A stretch of DNA of 5,969 nucleotides, from the NCBI GenBank assembly GCA_026985705.1, contig JALSPY010000302.1, positions 1-5,969 on the forward strand, given 5' to 3'. A model generated the notes under the pieces. It was not told the origin of the DNA. It worked only from the letters and a program-made list of their open reading frames with translations, and did not search any database. Shown piece by piece: positions 1 to 5,888 of the stretch. Both the position numbers and the translations under genes were made by a program. Position 1 is the stretch's first letter. Each line of letters opens with the position of its first letter. Source of the DNA: Hydrogenothermaceae bacterium. Its GTDB lineage: Bacteria > Aquificota > Aquificia > Aquificales > Hydrogenothermaceae.

Positions 1-3
1 AGG

Positions 4-132
4 TTATTCATATATGTCTATTATCAATGCAAGCTTATATTCAAACCATTCTCCATTTCCATTATTGCCTTTATATATTTTCCCTTTTACTTTCTTACAT
101 CTTCTCATCCTTGTAAGTTCACAAATAGGAAG
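4..132 (-). pseudogene. Possible decayed coding remnant (LPIC...CKKVKG...GEW)
   Basis: On the minus strand, 42 codons are open from base 132 to a TAA at 6-4, directly after an in-frame TAA at 135-133. The reading starts LPIC, continues through RRCKKVKG and NGNGEWFEYK, and ends IDIYE. The order LPIC, CKK, G-W, E-Y recalls a short cysteine motif (LPICxxCKKIR...GxWxxxExYI) that I know from PAS/GGDEF and response-regulator proteins, but with an insertion and missing cysteines. The only in-frame ATG (108-106) has AAGG touching it, which is poor spacing for a ribosome site. Purine richness on this strand matches that of the real genes here. It may be a relic of a signalling gene or a chance frame. 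The resemblance is from memory and weak. Confidence 0.2.
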
Positions 133-273
133 TTAAAGCATAGATTAAAAGGGTTATCAATTCACTGTCAGAAAATTTTGTTTTATTTATTTTTATTTTT
201 TCTAAATTGAAAACTAAGGTTTAAAAAAGTTATTAAATTCGTTAAGATGTAAAATATACTCTTTCATTCTTAA

Positions 274-357
274 TTACCTGTTGAAAGTGTTTCTATTTTA
301 TCTAATTCTATAGAAAGTTTATATTACTTTGCAAACTTGTTATCTTACCTATTGAAA
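274..357. repeat. Near-exact 13-base direct repeat TTACCTnTTGAAA
   Basis: TTACCTGTTGAAA lies at 274-286 and TTACCTATTGAAA at 345-357, a 12/13 match 71 bases apart. A further ATTGAAAAC at 206-214 is identical to 351-359, so the TTGAAA core occurs at 207, 281 and 352 with steps of 74 and 71 bases. Similarity does not extend far beyond the core. It could be a spaced regulator site, a worn repeat array, or chance in T/A-rich DNA. Confidence 0.35.
290..316. repeat. Inverted repeat TTTCTAT / ATAGAAA
   Basis: The 7-base arms at 290-296 and 310-316 are perfectly complementary around a 13-base loop. The right arm overlaps a 10-base palindrome, TTCTATAGAA (306-315). The stem is AT-rich and would be weak as RNA in a thermophile, so a protein-binding site is more plausible than a terminator. 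No function is shown. Confidence 0.3.
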
Positions 358-376
358 ACAATTTTTAGAATTTCAA
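352..376. repeat. Inverted repeat TTGAAA / TTTCAA upstream of porG
   Basis: TTGAAA (352-357) and TTTCAA (371-376) are perfect inverted copies with 13 bases between them, about two helical turns from arm to arm. The right arm coincides with the candidate -35 box of the porG promoter, a typical place for an operator. A similar but shorter pair, CTTTCA (261-266) and TGAAAG (282-287), lies upstream. No regulator can be named. Confidence 0.3.
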
Positions 377-400
377 ACTATATGCTATTATTAATATAAC
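371..400 (+). promoter_or_regulatory. Candidate sigma-70-type promoter for the por operon
   Basis: TATAAC (395-400) matches the -10 consensus at five of six positions. TTTCAA (371-376) is a poor -35 box 18 bases upstream. Transcription would start near base 407, giving a leader of about 24 bases with the AGGAGG ribosome site inside it. Another TATAAA at 406-411 lies too close to the ribosome site to serve well as a -10. In such AT-rich DNA a chance match is quite possible. Confidence 0.3.
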
Positions 401-430
401 GCTGTTATAAAATTTAGGAGGTTTTTATAA

Positions 431-1030
431 ATGACTACAGCTATGGATAAATCAGCAATAGAGATTAGATGGCATGGAAGAGGTGGACAGGGAACGGTTA
501 CAGCAGCAAAGATGTTAGCATCAGCAGCTATTATAAAAGGTAAACATGGACAAGCAATGCCAGAGTTTGGGCTTGAAAGGTCAGGGACACCTGTTAAGGT
601 TTCAACTAGGATTTCAGACCAACATATAAACACAAGGGCTCCTGTTGTCAATCCGCAAATAGTTATAATAACAGACCCATCTTTAATGTTTACTATTAAA
701 AATCAAATAGTTCAAGGTATAGACGAAAATACAGTTTTTATTGTAAATACAAACTTTCCAGCTGATAAAGTCAGGAAAATATTAGGTATTCCGAATAATG
801 AGCTTTGGATAGTTGATGCGTCTAAAATAGCTTTAGAGGAATTTGGAAGAAATATACCTAACACTGCTATGTTAGGAGCAGTTGCTAAAGCTACAGGAAT
901 TGTTGATTTAGATGCTGTAAGACAGGAAATAGAAGAAGCTTTCTCTGCAAGCTCTAAACTTAGAGCTTTAATACCGCAAAACTTAAAGGCATTAGAAAGG
1001 GGATATAACGAAGTTTATAAAGCAGACTGA
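431..1030 (+). CDS. porG: 2-oxoacid (pyruvate):ferredoxin oxidoreductase, gamma subunit
   Basis: This is the gamma subunit of a four-subunit pyruvate-type ferredoxin oxidoreductase, equivalent to domain III of the single-chain enzymes and thought to help bind CoA. The 199-residue length is normal for the family. The signature HGRGGQG is at residues 15-21, followed by TAAKMLA. The family segment MPEFGLERSGTPVK is at 43-56 and NTAMLGAVAKATG at 144-156. The ATG at 431 is chosen because AGGAGG (416-421) lies 9 bases upstream. The next in-frame ATG, at codon 5, would be 21 bases away. It is the first gene of the operon, 90 bases before porD. Keeping gamma separate from alpha points to a POR or VOR type enzyme rather than a 2-oxoglutarate type with fused gamma-alpha. 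The exact substrate is inferred. Confidence 0.93.
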   Translation: MTTAMDKSAIEIRWHGRGGQGTVTAAKMLASAAIIKGKHGQAMPEFGLERSGTPVKVSTRISDQHINTRAPVVNPQIVIITDPSLMFTIKNQIVQGIDENTVFIVNTNFPADKVRKILGIPNNELWIVDASKIALEEFGRNIPNTAMLGAVAKATGIVDLDAVRQEIEEAFSASSKLRALIPQNLKALERGYNEVYKAD

Positions 1031-1120
1031 TTTGATTAATGGTATTTCTCATATGCAAAAATCAAACACTGTTTTAAAATTTTGTTATAAATTAGATATA
1101 AAATTGGGAGGTTTATATAG
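1031..1120 (+). promoter_or_regulatory. 90-base porG-porD spacer with repeated leader
   Basis: This is by far the largest gap within the por operon; the others are 19 and 2 bases. TTTGATT (1031-1037) and AATCAAA (1060-1066) form a 7-base inverted repeat with a 22-base loop. TATAAAATT (1097-1105) followed by GGAGG (1107-1111) nearly copies the porG leader (406-414 and 417-421). TATAAA at 1086-1091 or 1097-1102 could act as a -10 box, but no good -35 box is visible. The spacer may be an internal promoter, an mRNA processing site, or just a ribosome-entry region. Confidence 0.3.
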
Positions 1121-1450
1121 ATGGCTTACGGAGAATGGGAATTAAAACCTTGGCATGAGATACCTGTAGGTTCTATAGTTCCTGAGGCAGGTTCAAGTAA
1201 AGTAAATAAAACTGGCTCGTGGAGAATGTTAAGACCGGTATTAAACTATGATAAATGCACACACTGTTTAATATGTTGGATATTCTGTCCAGATGACAGT
1301 ATACCTGTTTCTCCACAGGAAAGATTTGAAACAGATTTTGAATACTGTAAAGGTTGTGGTATATGTGCAGTTGAATGTCCATACAACGCTTTAGAGATGG
1401 TTCCCGAGATGGAAGTTAAGTTAAAAGAGTTAGAAGAACAATTAGGGTAA
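1121..1450 (+). CDS. porD: 2-oxoacid (pyruvate):ferredoxin oxidoreductase, delta subunit (2x[4Fe-4S] ferredoxin)
   Basis: This is the electron-transfer subunit. It carries electrons between the cluster in the beta subunit and soluble ferredoxin. Two CxxCxxCxxxCP motifs are intact, with cysteines at residues 46, 49, 52, 56 and at 76, 79, 82, 86, enough for two [4Fe-4S] clusters. The roughly 40-residue N-terminal part contains GSWR followed by RPVLNYDKC, as usual in POR delta chains, and the 109-residue length is normal. GGGAGG (1106-1111) lies 9 bases before the ATG. The C-terminus is a short acidic helix. It sits between porG and porA, the G-D-A-B order known from Thermotoga and archaeal por clusters. 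The family assignment is firm; the substrate is inferred from context. Confidence 0.95.
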   Translation: MAYGEWELKPWHEIPVGSIVPEAGSSKVNKTGSWRMLRPVLNYDKCTHCLICWIFCPDDSIPVSPQERFETDFEYCKGCGICAVECPYNALEMVPEMEVKLKELEEQLG

Positions 1451-1469
1451 TTAATAGGAGGGATAAAAT

Positions 1470-2663
1470 ATGGCACAAAAAAAAGTAATAGCTTTAACTG
1501 GTAATCAGGCAGCCGCTGAAGCTATGAGACAGATAAATTTTGATATAGCGGCTGTTTATCCTATATCACCACAAACAGAATTAATGGGATTTTTTGCTGA
1601 ATATGTTGCAAATGGTGAAGTTGATACAGAAATGATTGCAGTTGATGGAGAACACTCTGCAATGGCAGCATGTATTGGAGCTGCAGCAGCAGGAGCTAGA
1701 GTTATAACTGCATCAGCAGGACCTGGAATAGCATATATGGTAGAAAACCTGTATGTAGCTTCCGGAATGAGACTTCCTATAGTTTTACTTGATGTTAATA
1801 GAGCTTTATCAGCTCCATTATCTATACACTGTGACCATGCAGACAGTATGTTAACGAGAGATTCAAGCTGGATTTCCTTATTCTCTGAAAATGCACAGGA
1901 AGCATATCACAACATAATAATGGCTACAAAAATATCAGAAAAAGCTTTATTCCCTATAATTGTTAACTACGATGGATACATAGTTTCACACTCTATAGAG
2001 GATGTTGAAATTCTTGATGATGAAACTGTCAGAAACTTTGTAGGTCCTTCAGATATTCACAGAATACCTTATCCATTATTAGATATTAAAAAACCTGTAA
2101 CATATGGAGCTACTGCTCAGCCTGACTACTATACAGAATGTAAATATCAGCAACATGTAGATTTTCTTAAAGTTTACGATATTGTTAGAGAAGTTTTTGA
2201 TGAGTTTGCAGAAATTGCAGATGTTAAGTATGATTTCATAGAGGAATATAAAACTGATGATGCTGAGTATATAGGAATCTCTATGGGTTCTTCCTTTGGA
2301 ACATTAAAAGATGTTGTTGATATCTTAAGAGAGCAGGGTAAAAAAGTAGGAGCTATAAAAATCAGATTGTTTAGACCTTTCCCTGTTAAAGAGGTAGCTG
2401 AAGCATTATCCAAAGCTAAAGGTGTAGCTGTTTTAGATAGAGCTGATAGTTTCGATGGTATAGGTGGACCTCTATTTAAGGATATATCTACTGCTGTAAT
2501 GATGTCTCAGAACAGACCTTTCATTCATAACTTTATCTATGGATTAGGTGGAAGGGAAGTTAAAGAGGAAGATTTCTTAAAAGCATTTGATAGATTAGAA
2601 CGCCTTGAAAAAGGCATTGAAACTAGAGATAGATTTGTAGAATATTTACAAGTGAGGGAGTAA
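1470..2663 (+). CDS. porA: 2-oxoacid (pyruvate):ferredoxin oxidoreductase, alpha subunit
   Basis: The alpha chain binds the 2-oxoacid and the pyrimidine side of thiamine diphosphate. Visible landmarks are YPISPQTE (residues 30-37, usually YPITP), VDGEHSAM with Glu61 in the position of the cofactor-activating glutamate, GARVITASAGPG (75-86), and VNRA with Arg111, which corresponds to the arginine that holds the substrate carboxylate in the Desulfovibrio enzyme. The C-terminal half has the transketolase-like domain (IGISMGSSFGTL, then RLFRPFP). At 397 residues it is full length. AGGAGGG (1456-1462) is 7 bases before the ATG, and the gap after porD is 19 bases. Serine 33 in place of the usual threonine is the one odd residue. 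Pyruvate is the likely substrate; a branched-chain 2-oxoacid (VOR type) cannot be excluded. Confidence 0.94.
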   Translation: MAQKKVIALTGNQAAAEAMRQINFDIAAVYPISPQTELMGFFAEYVANGEVDTEMIAVDGEHSAMAACIGAAAAGARVITASAGPGIAYMVENLYVASGMRLPIVLLDVNRALSAPLSIHCDHADSMLTRDSSWISLFSENAQEAYHNIIMATKISEKALFPIIVNYDGYIVSHSIEDVEILDDETVRNFVGPSDIHRIPYPLLDIKKPVTYGATAQPDYYTECKYQQHVDFLKVYDIVREVFDEFAEIADVKYDFIEEYKTDDAEYIGISMGSSFGTLKDVVDILREQGKKVGAIKIRLFRPFPVKEVAEALSKAKGVAVLDRADSFDGIGGPLFKDISTAVMMSQNRPFIHNFIYGLGGREVKEEDFLKAFDRLERLEKGIETRDRFVEYLQVRE

Positions 2664-2665
2664 AG

Positions 2666-3694
2666 ATGGCAAAAAAAAGACCAATAGCTTTATTATCAGA
2701 GTTAGCTTCACATAAAGAAACATTTGGCGGAGATATGCCATTAGCACCCGGTCATAGAATGTGTATAGGGTGCGGAATACCACCTATAGTAAATGAAGTT
2801 TTACTTGCAGTTGATAAACCTACAGTTGTTGCAACTGCTACAGGTTGTTTAGAGGTTACAACTGGAGTTTATCCTGTTACCGCTTGGAATACTCCTTGGA
2901 TACATGTTAACTTCCAGTCTACAGGTGCAGTTATTGGTGCAATAGAGACAGCTTACAAAGTTTTAAAGAAAAAAGGTGTTATAAAGGATGATGAAGATAT
3001 AGAATTTGTTGCATTTGGAGGAGATGGAGGAACATACGATATAGGATTTCAGTCTCTTTCTGCAGCTGTAGAGAGAGGACACAACTTCCTATACGTTTGT
3101 TATAACAATGAAGGTTATCAAAACACCGGTTATCAAAAATCATCTGCAACTCCTATTGGAGCATACACAAAGACAACTCCAGTTGGTAAAGCAAGAGTAG
3201 GTAAACAGGAGCCTAGAAAAGACTTAACTATGATAATGGCTTCACATGGTATACCTTATGTAGCTCAAGCATCTCCACATGTATTTAGAGATATAACTAA
3301 AAAAGTAAGGAAAGCATTAAGTTTTAAAGGTCCTAAATTTATCAATGTTTTACAGCCTTGTACACTTTCATGGAGATTTTCACCTGAAGATACGATGAGA
3401 TTGGCAAAACTAGCAGTTGAAACGTTATACTGGCCAGTTTATGAGGTTATAAATGGTAGATATTGGAAAGTTAATATTAAACCTAAGAGAGTTAAACCAA
3501 TAGAGGAGTATATAGCAGCACAACCTAGATGGAAACATGTCCTAAAATATCCTGAGATTGTGGAGAAAATACAGAAGGAAGTTGAAGAGAAATGGAACCT
3601 ATTACTCCATTTAGAGGAGATGTCTAAAAAACTAGCTGAAGATGAGGGAATAGATTACGAAGAACTATTCAAAGCTCCTGAGGATAAAAAATAA
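2666..3694 (+). CDS. porB: 2-oxoacid (pyruvate):ferredoxin oxidoreductase, beta subunit
   Basis: The beta chain binds the diphosphate of thiamine diphosphate through Mg2+ and one [4Fe-4S] cluster. CIGC (Cys33, Cys36), Cys61 in ATGCLE and Cys232 in LQPCTLSW match the four cluster cysteines of this family. The cofactor motif starts GDGGTYDIG (119-127), with Asp120 as metal ligand, and ends with Asn148, Asn153 and Thr154. The segment reads YNNEGYQNTGYQ where many PorB proteins have YDNEAYMNTGIQ. At 342 residues it has a family-like end (KPIEEYIAAQPRWKH), then a helical charged tail of about 40 residues, the last part being longer than I expect. It starts 2 bases after porA, with GGGAG (2656-2660) inside the end of porA, implying translational coupling. 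Confidence 0.94.
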   Translation: MAKKRPIALLSELASHKETFGGDMPLAPGHRMCIGCGIPPIVNEVLLAVDKPTVVATATGCLEVTTGVYPVTAWNTPWIHVNFQSTGAVIGAIETAYKVLKKKGVIKDDEDIEFVAFGGDGGTYDIGFQSLSAAVERGHNFLYVCYNNEGYQNTGYQKSSATPIGAYTKTTPVGKARVGKQEPRKDLTMIMASHGIPYVAQASPHVFRDITKKVRKALSFKGPKFINVLQPCTLSWRFSPEDTMRLAKLAVETLYWPVYEVINGRYWKVNIKPKRVKPIEEYIAAQPRWKHVLKYPEIVEKIQKEVEEKWNLLLHLEEMSKKLAEDEGIDYEELFKAPEDKK

Positions 3695-3745
3695 TATTCT
3701 TTTCTTTCTATCTTCTTTTCTTTATATTTTTTTCATATATTCCCT
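3695..3745 (+). terminator. Pyrimidine-rich tract after porB, possible transcript end
   Basis: After the porB stop the plus strand is almost all T and C for about 40 bases (3698-3734), in sharp contrast with the purine-rich coding DNA on both sides. No GC-rich hairpin precedes it, so it does not look like a classical intrinsic terminator. It could be a U-rich termination or mRNA 3'-processing zone separating por from the next genes. TATATT (3736-3741) might be a -10 box for the next gene, but it lacks a good -35. Confidence 0.25.
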
Positions 3746-3762
3746 TATAAAGAGTTTTTATA

Positions 3763-4410
3763 TTGGCAAAACAGGATAAACCGCAGAAAACAATATATCA
3801 GTCTTGGATATACTATTGGGTGTATATATTTCTTTTAATTTTAATACCTTTTACCAGTATAAATGTTATTATATTTGCAACAGCTGTATATCATCTATCC
3901 TTTGAAATTTCACTTTTAATATTTATAGCATCAATAATTTTTTCAGTAATCATTTATGTATATATGTGGATAAATAGATCTTCACACAAGTTATACATAT
4001 ATGAAGAAAAAATTGTATATGAGATAGGATTTTTAAATAAAAAGTATAAGGAAATAAAGAAAAAGGACATAAGAACGATAGAGGTAGACCAACCACTTAT
4101 CCATAGAATTCTAAATATAGGGACATTGAAGTTTGCCACTTCAGGAACTACAGGATATGAGATAATCTTTGAAGGTGTAAAAAATCCACATAAAGTAAAA
4201 AAAGAGATAGAAAAATCTGCAAAGGAGTTAAAGAAACTAGAGGAGAAGAAGAAAAAAGAAGAAGAGAAGAAAAAACTGGAAGTTGAAAAAGTTAGGAAAA
4301 GAAAGTTGAAAAAAACTTTAAGATTTGTAAAGAAGGTTAACAAAAAACCTAAAGAAGAAGATGATGAAGAGAAAACTCAAGTTAAAATATTTTTAAAAGT
4401 TTATAAATAG
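3763..4410 (+). CDS. Membrane protein with bacterial PH (bPH2/DUF304-like) domain and charged C-terminal tail
   Basis: Function unknown. The 215-residue protein has two hydrophobic segments (about 18-42 and 46-70), then a beta-rich domain at about 75-150. That domain carries the hallmarks of bPH2/YdbS-like domains: YIYEEKIVYEIGFLNKKYKEI, the IRTIEV strand, then HRILNIGTLKF and a closing FEGVKNPHKVKKEI helix. Residues 146-204 are an almost uninterrupted Lys/Glu/Arg stretch, probably a long helix or coiled coil, which the usual family members lack. The start is a TTG with AAGAG-like bases (3750-3754) 8 bases upstream. No in-frame ATG occurs before residue 68, and starting there would delete both membrane segments. 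The globular domain likely faces the cytoplasm. It lies 12 bases before argD and is probably co-transcribed with it, though no functional link to arginine synthesis is evident. Confidence 0.8.
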   Translation: MAKQDKPQKTIYQSWIYYWVYIFLLILIPFTSINVIIFATAVYHLSFEISLLIFIASIIFSVIIYVYMWINRSSHKLYIYEEKIVYEIGFLNKKYKEIKKKDIRTIEVDQPLIHRILNIGTLKFATSGTTGYEIIFEGVKNPHKVKKEIEKSAKELKKLEEKKKKEEEKKKLEVEKVRKRKLKKTLRFVKKVNKKPKEEDDEEKTQVKIFLKVYK

Positions 4411-4413
4411 AGG
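4409..4413 (+). promoter_or_regulatory. Ribosome binding site that decides the argD start
   Basis: AGAGG lies across the stop codon of the upstream PH-domain gene and 9 bases before the ATG at 4423. A longer frame could begin at TTG 4414-4416, but that codon touches the AGAGG and cannot use it. The ATG at 4423 is therefore the better start. Confidence 0.7.
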
Positions 4414-4422
4414 TTGCAATTA

Positions 4423-5598
4423 ATGGAGTTATTAAAAGATGCTGAAAATTATTTAATGCCTAATTACTCTAGATTTAATATATTCTTTGAAAGAGGAGAA
4501 GGAGTTTATCTTTATGATACTGAAGGAAAAAAGTATTTAGATATGTTAGCAGGAATAGCGGTAAACACTTTAGGTTATAATCATCCTAAACTTACTAAAG
4601 CCATATGTGAGCAAGCTAAGAACATTATTCATATATCTAACCTTTTCCAAATAAAACCACAGATAGAAGTTGCAAAGATACTTTCTGAAAATTCGCTTAA
4701 TGGAAAAGTATTTTTCTGTAATAGTGGAGCAGAGGCAAATGAAGCAGCTATAAAACTTGCCAGAAAGTATTTTTATAGTAAAGGATTGAATAAGTATGAG
4801 TTTATTTCATTTAAAAACTCCTTTCATGGAAGAACACTTGCAACATTAACGGCTACGGGACAACCAAAATATCAGGAAGGTTTTAAACCTTTACCGGAAG
4901 GTTTTAAGTATGCTGAGTTGAATGATATAAACTCTGTGAAAGAGTTGATTACAGATAAAACAGCAGGAATAATTTTAGAAATTATACAGGGAGAAGGTGG
5001 AATAAATCCTGTTGAAGATAAATTTTTAAGAGAGCTTTATCAGTTAGCCAGAGAAAAAGATATATTACTTATTGTTGATGAGGTGCAAACTGGTATAGGA
5101 AGAACAGGGAAACTATTTGCATATCAATATTTTGATATAGAGCCAGATATAATAACATTAGCTAAAGGCTTAGGTGGTGGTGTCCCTATAGGAGCCGTTA
5201 TAGCCAAAAAGGATATTGCTAATACTTTTACAGCAGGTAGTCATGGCTCAACATTTGGAGGAAACTATTTAGCAACAATTAGTGCTAAATCTGTTTTAGA
5301 AGAAATACTTAAGGATGGATTTTTAGAGGAAGTTAGGGAAAAGGGAGAGTTTTTAAAAAAATTGTTATCAGAATTAGGTTTTAAACCACGAGGATTAGGT
5401 TTAATGATAGGAATAACTATACCTGAAAATATTAAAGCTATAGATGTAATGAAACTCTGTTTAGATGAAGGTTTAATTGTTGGAGTAGCTGGAAATAACA
5501 GTTTGAGATTTACTCCACCTCTAATAATAGGGAAAGATGAAATAAAGGAAGGAATACAAATTTTAAAAAAAGTTTTAACTAAGCTAAAAGTTATTTAA
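4423..5598 (+). CDS. argD: Acetylornithine aminotransferase (class III, PLP-dependent)
   Basis: It catalyses transamination between N-acetylglutamate 5-semialdehyde and N-acetylornithine in arginine synthesis; many ArgD enzymes also serve the matching lysine or diaminopimelate step. The 391-residue protein is typical in length. Class III motifs in order are NSGAEANEAAIKLAR (100-114), which binds the PLP phosphate, FHGRT (134-138), QGEGG (189-193), VDEVQTGIGRTG (218-229) with Asp219 for the pyridine nitrogen, LAKGLGGG with the Schiff-base Lys248, and GSHGSTFGGN. The short N-terminus (NYSRFNIFFERGEGVYLYD) is ArgD-like. It follows the PH-domain gene by 12 bases and precedes purS by 31. An acetyl-lysine or other omega-aminotransferase role is possible, as these subfamilies are hard to separate without a tree. 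Confidence 0.9.
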   Translation: MELLKDAENYLMPNYSRFNIFFERGEGVYLYDTEGKKYLDMLAGIAVNTLGYNHPKLTKAICEQAKNIIHISNLFQIKPQIEVAKILSENSLNGKVFFCNSGAEANEAAIKLARKYFYSKGLNKYEFISFKNSFHGRTLATLTATGQPKYQEGFKPLPEGFKYAELNDINSVKELITDKTAGIILEIIQGEGGINPVEDKFLRELYQLAREKDILLIVDEVQTGIGRTGKLFAYQYFDIEPDIITLAKGLGGGVPIGAVIAKKDIANTFTAGSHGSTFGGNYLATISAKSVLEEILKDGFLEEVREKGEFLKKLLSELGFKPRGLGLMIGITIPENIKAIDVMKLCLDEGLIVGVAGNNSLRFTPPLIIGKDEIKEGIQILKKVLTKLKVI

Positions 5599-5629
5599 AA
5601 TAATAAAAAATTTTCTGTGAGGTGAATTA

Positions 5630-5872
5630 ATGTTAATAAAATTCTTCATTAAACCAAGAAAGGGAGTTTTAGACCCACAAGGTAGAGCAGTAGCTGAAAA
5701 TCTAAAATCTCTAGGATTTAATACTGTTAAAGATGTAAAGGTTGGCAAATATATAGAAGTTTATATAGATGAAACAGATAAAGAGAAGGCTATAGCTTTA
5801 GCGAAGGAGATGGCAAAGAAAGCTTTAGTTAATGAGATTATAGAAGACTACGATTACGAAATAGTTGAATAA
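5630..5872 (+). CDS. purS: Phosphoribosylformylglycinamidine synthase subunit PurS
   Basis: PurS is the small structural subunit of the three-part FGAM synthase (PurS, PurQ, PurL), the fourth step of purine synthesis. It bridges the glutaminase and the ATP-using subunit and passes ammonia along. The 80-residue chain is a full-length PurS. It has the beta strand at the start, then KPRKGVLDPQGRAVAENLKSLGF (residues 8-30), the VKDVKVGKYIEVYID strands, a helix, and the terminal NEIIEDYDYEIVE. GAGGTG (5619-5624) lies 5 bases before the ATG. purQ and purL are not in the window. It follows argD closely and precedes the RidA gene by 16 bases, so all are probably on one transcript. The three-subunit form agrees with most bacteria outside the group using a single long PurL. 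Confidence 0.93.
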   Translation: MLIKFFIKPRKGVLDPQGRAVAENLKSLGFNTVKDVKVGKYIEVYIDETDKEKAIALAKEMAKKALVNEIIEDYDYEIVE

Positions 5873-5888
5873 AAAAGAGGTTATATAA

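Larger units (their letters stand above)
1..430. other. Gene-free AT-rich region upstream of porG
   Basis: No open frame here has both a credible start signal and protein-like composition. Three zones can be seen. Bases 1 to about 135 are pyrimidine-rich on the plus strand and read as a short purine-rich frame on the minus strand, possibly a decayed gene end. Bases about 140 to 260 are T- and A-rich with no clear structure. Bases about 261 to 415 carry inverted repeats, repeated TTGAAA motifs and a candidate promoter for porG. Nothing resembling a tRNA, rRNA or GC-rich terminator hairpin was seen. Confidence 0.6.

Noticed and set aside
14..136. A 40-codon plus-strand frame starting ATG at 14 with AGG at bases 1-3
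   Set aside because: Its product is mostly Pro, Phe, Leu, Ser and Tyr in a pattern typical of the complement of charged coding DNA, and the upstream signal is cut by the window edge.
206..359. An intact CRISPR array
   Set aside because: Similarity between the units is limited to 9-13 bases and the flanks do not match, so there is no true repeat; at most a relic, reported as a low-certainty finding.
391..651. Minus-strand frame over the start of porG
   Set aside because: porG has clear family motifs and an ideal ribosome site; this frame has neither.
1173..1476. Two overlapping minus-strand frames opposite porD
   Set aside because: They are opposite an intact double-ferredoxin gene, and their composition is that of shadows.
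2174..2413. Minus-strand frame opposite porA
   Set aside because: Shadow of conserved porA coding sequence, with no start signal or recognisable motif.
3746..3762. Small hairpin TATAAA/TTTATA around the ribosome site of the PH-domain gene
   Set aside because: Six A-T pairs would not be stable, least of all in a thermophile, so a thermometer or riboswitch role is not supported.
3954..4343. A 129-codon minus-strand frame opposite the PH-domain gene
   Set aside because: It is Phe/Ser-rich because it is the complement of the Lys/Glu-rich tail, and the plus-strand frame has recognisable domain motifs.
4414..4416. TTG as the argD start, adding three residues
   Set aside because: It abuts the AGAGG ribosome site; the ATG at 4423 has correct 9-base spacing.
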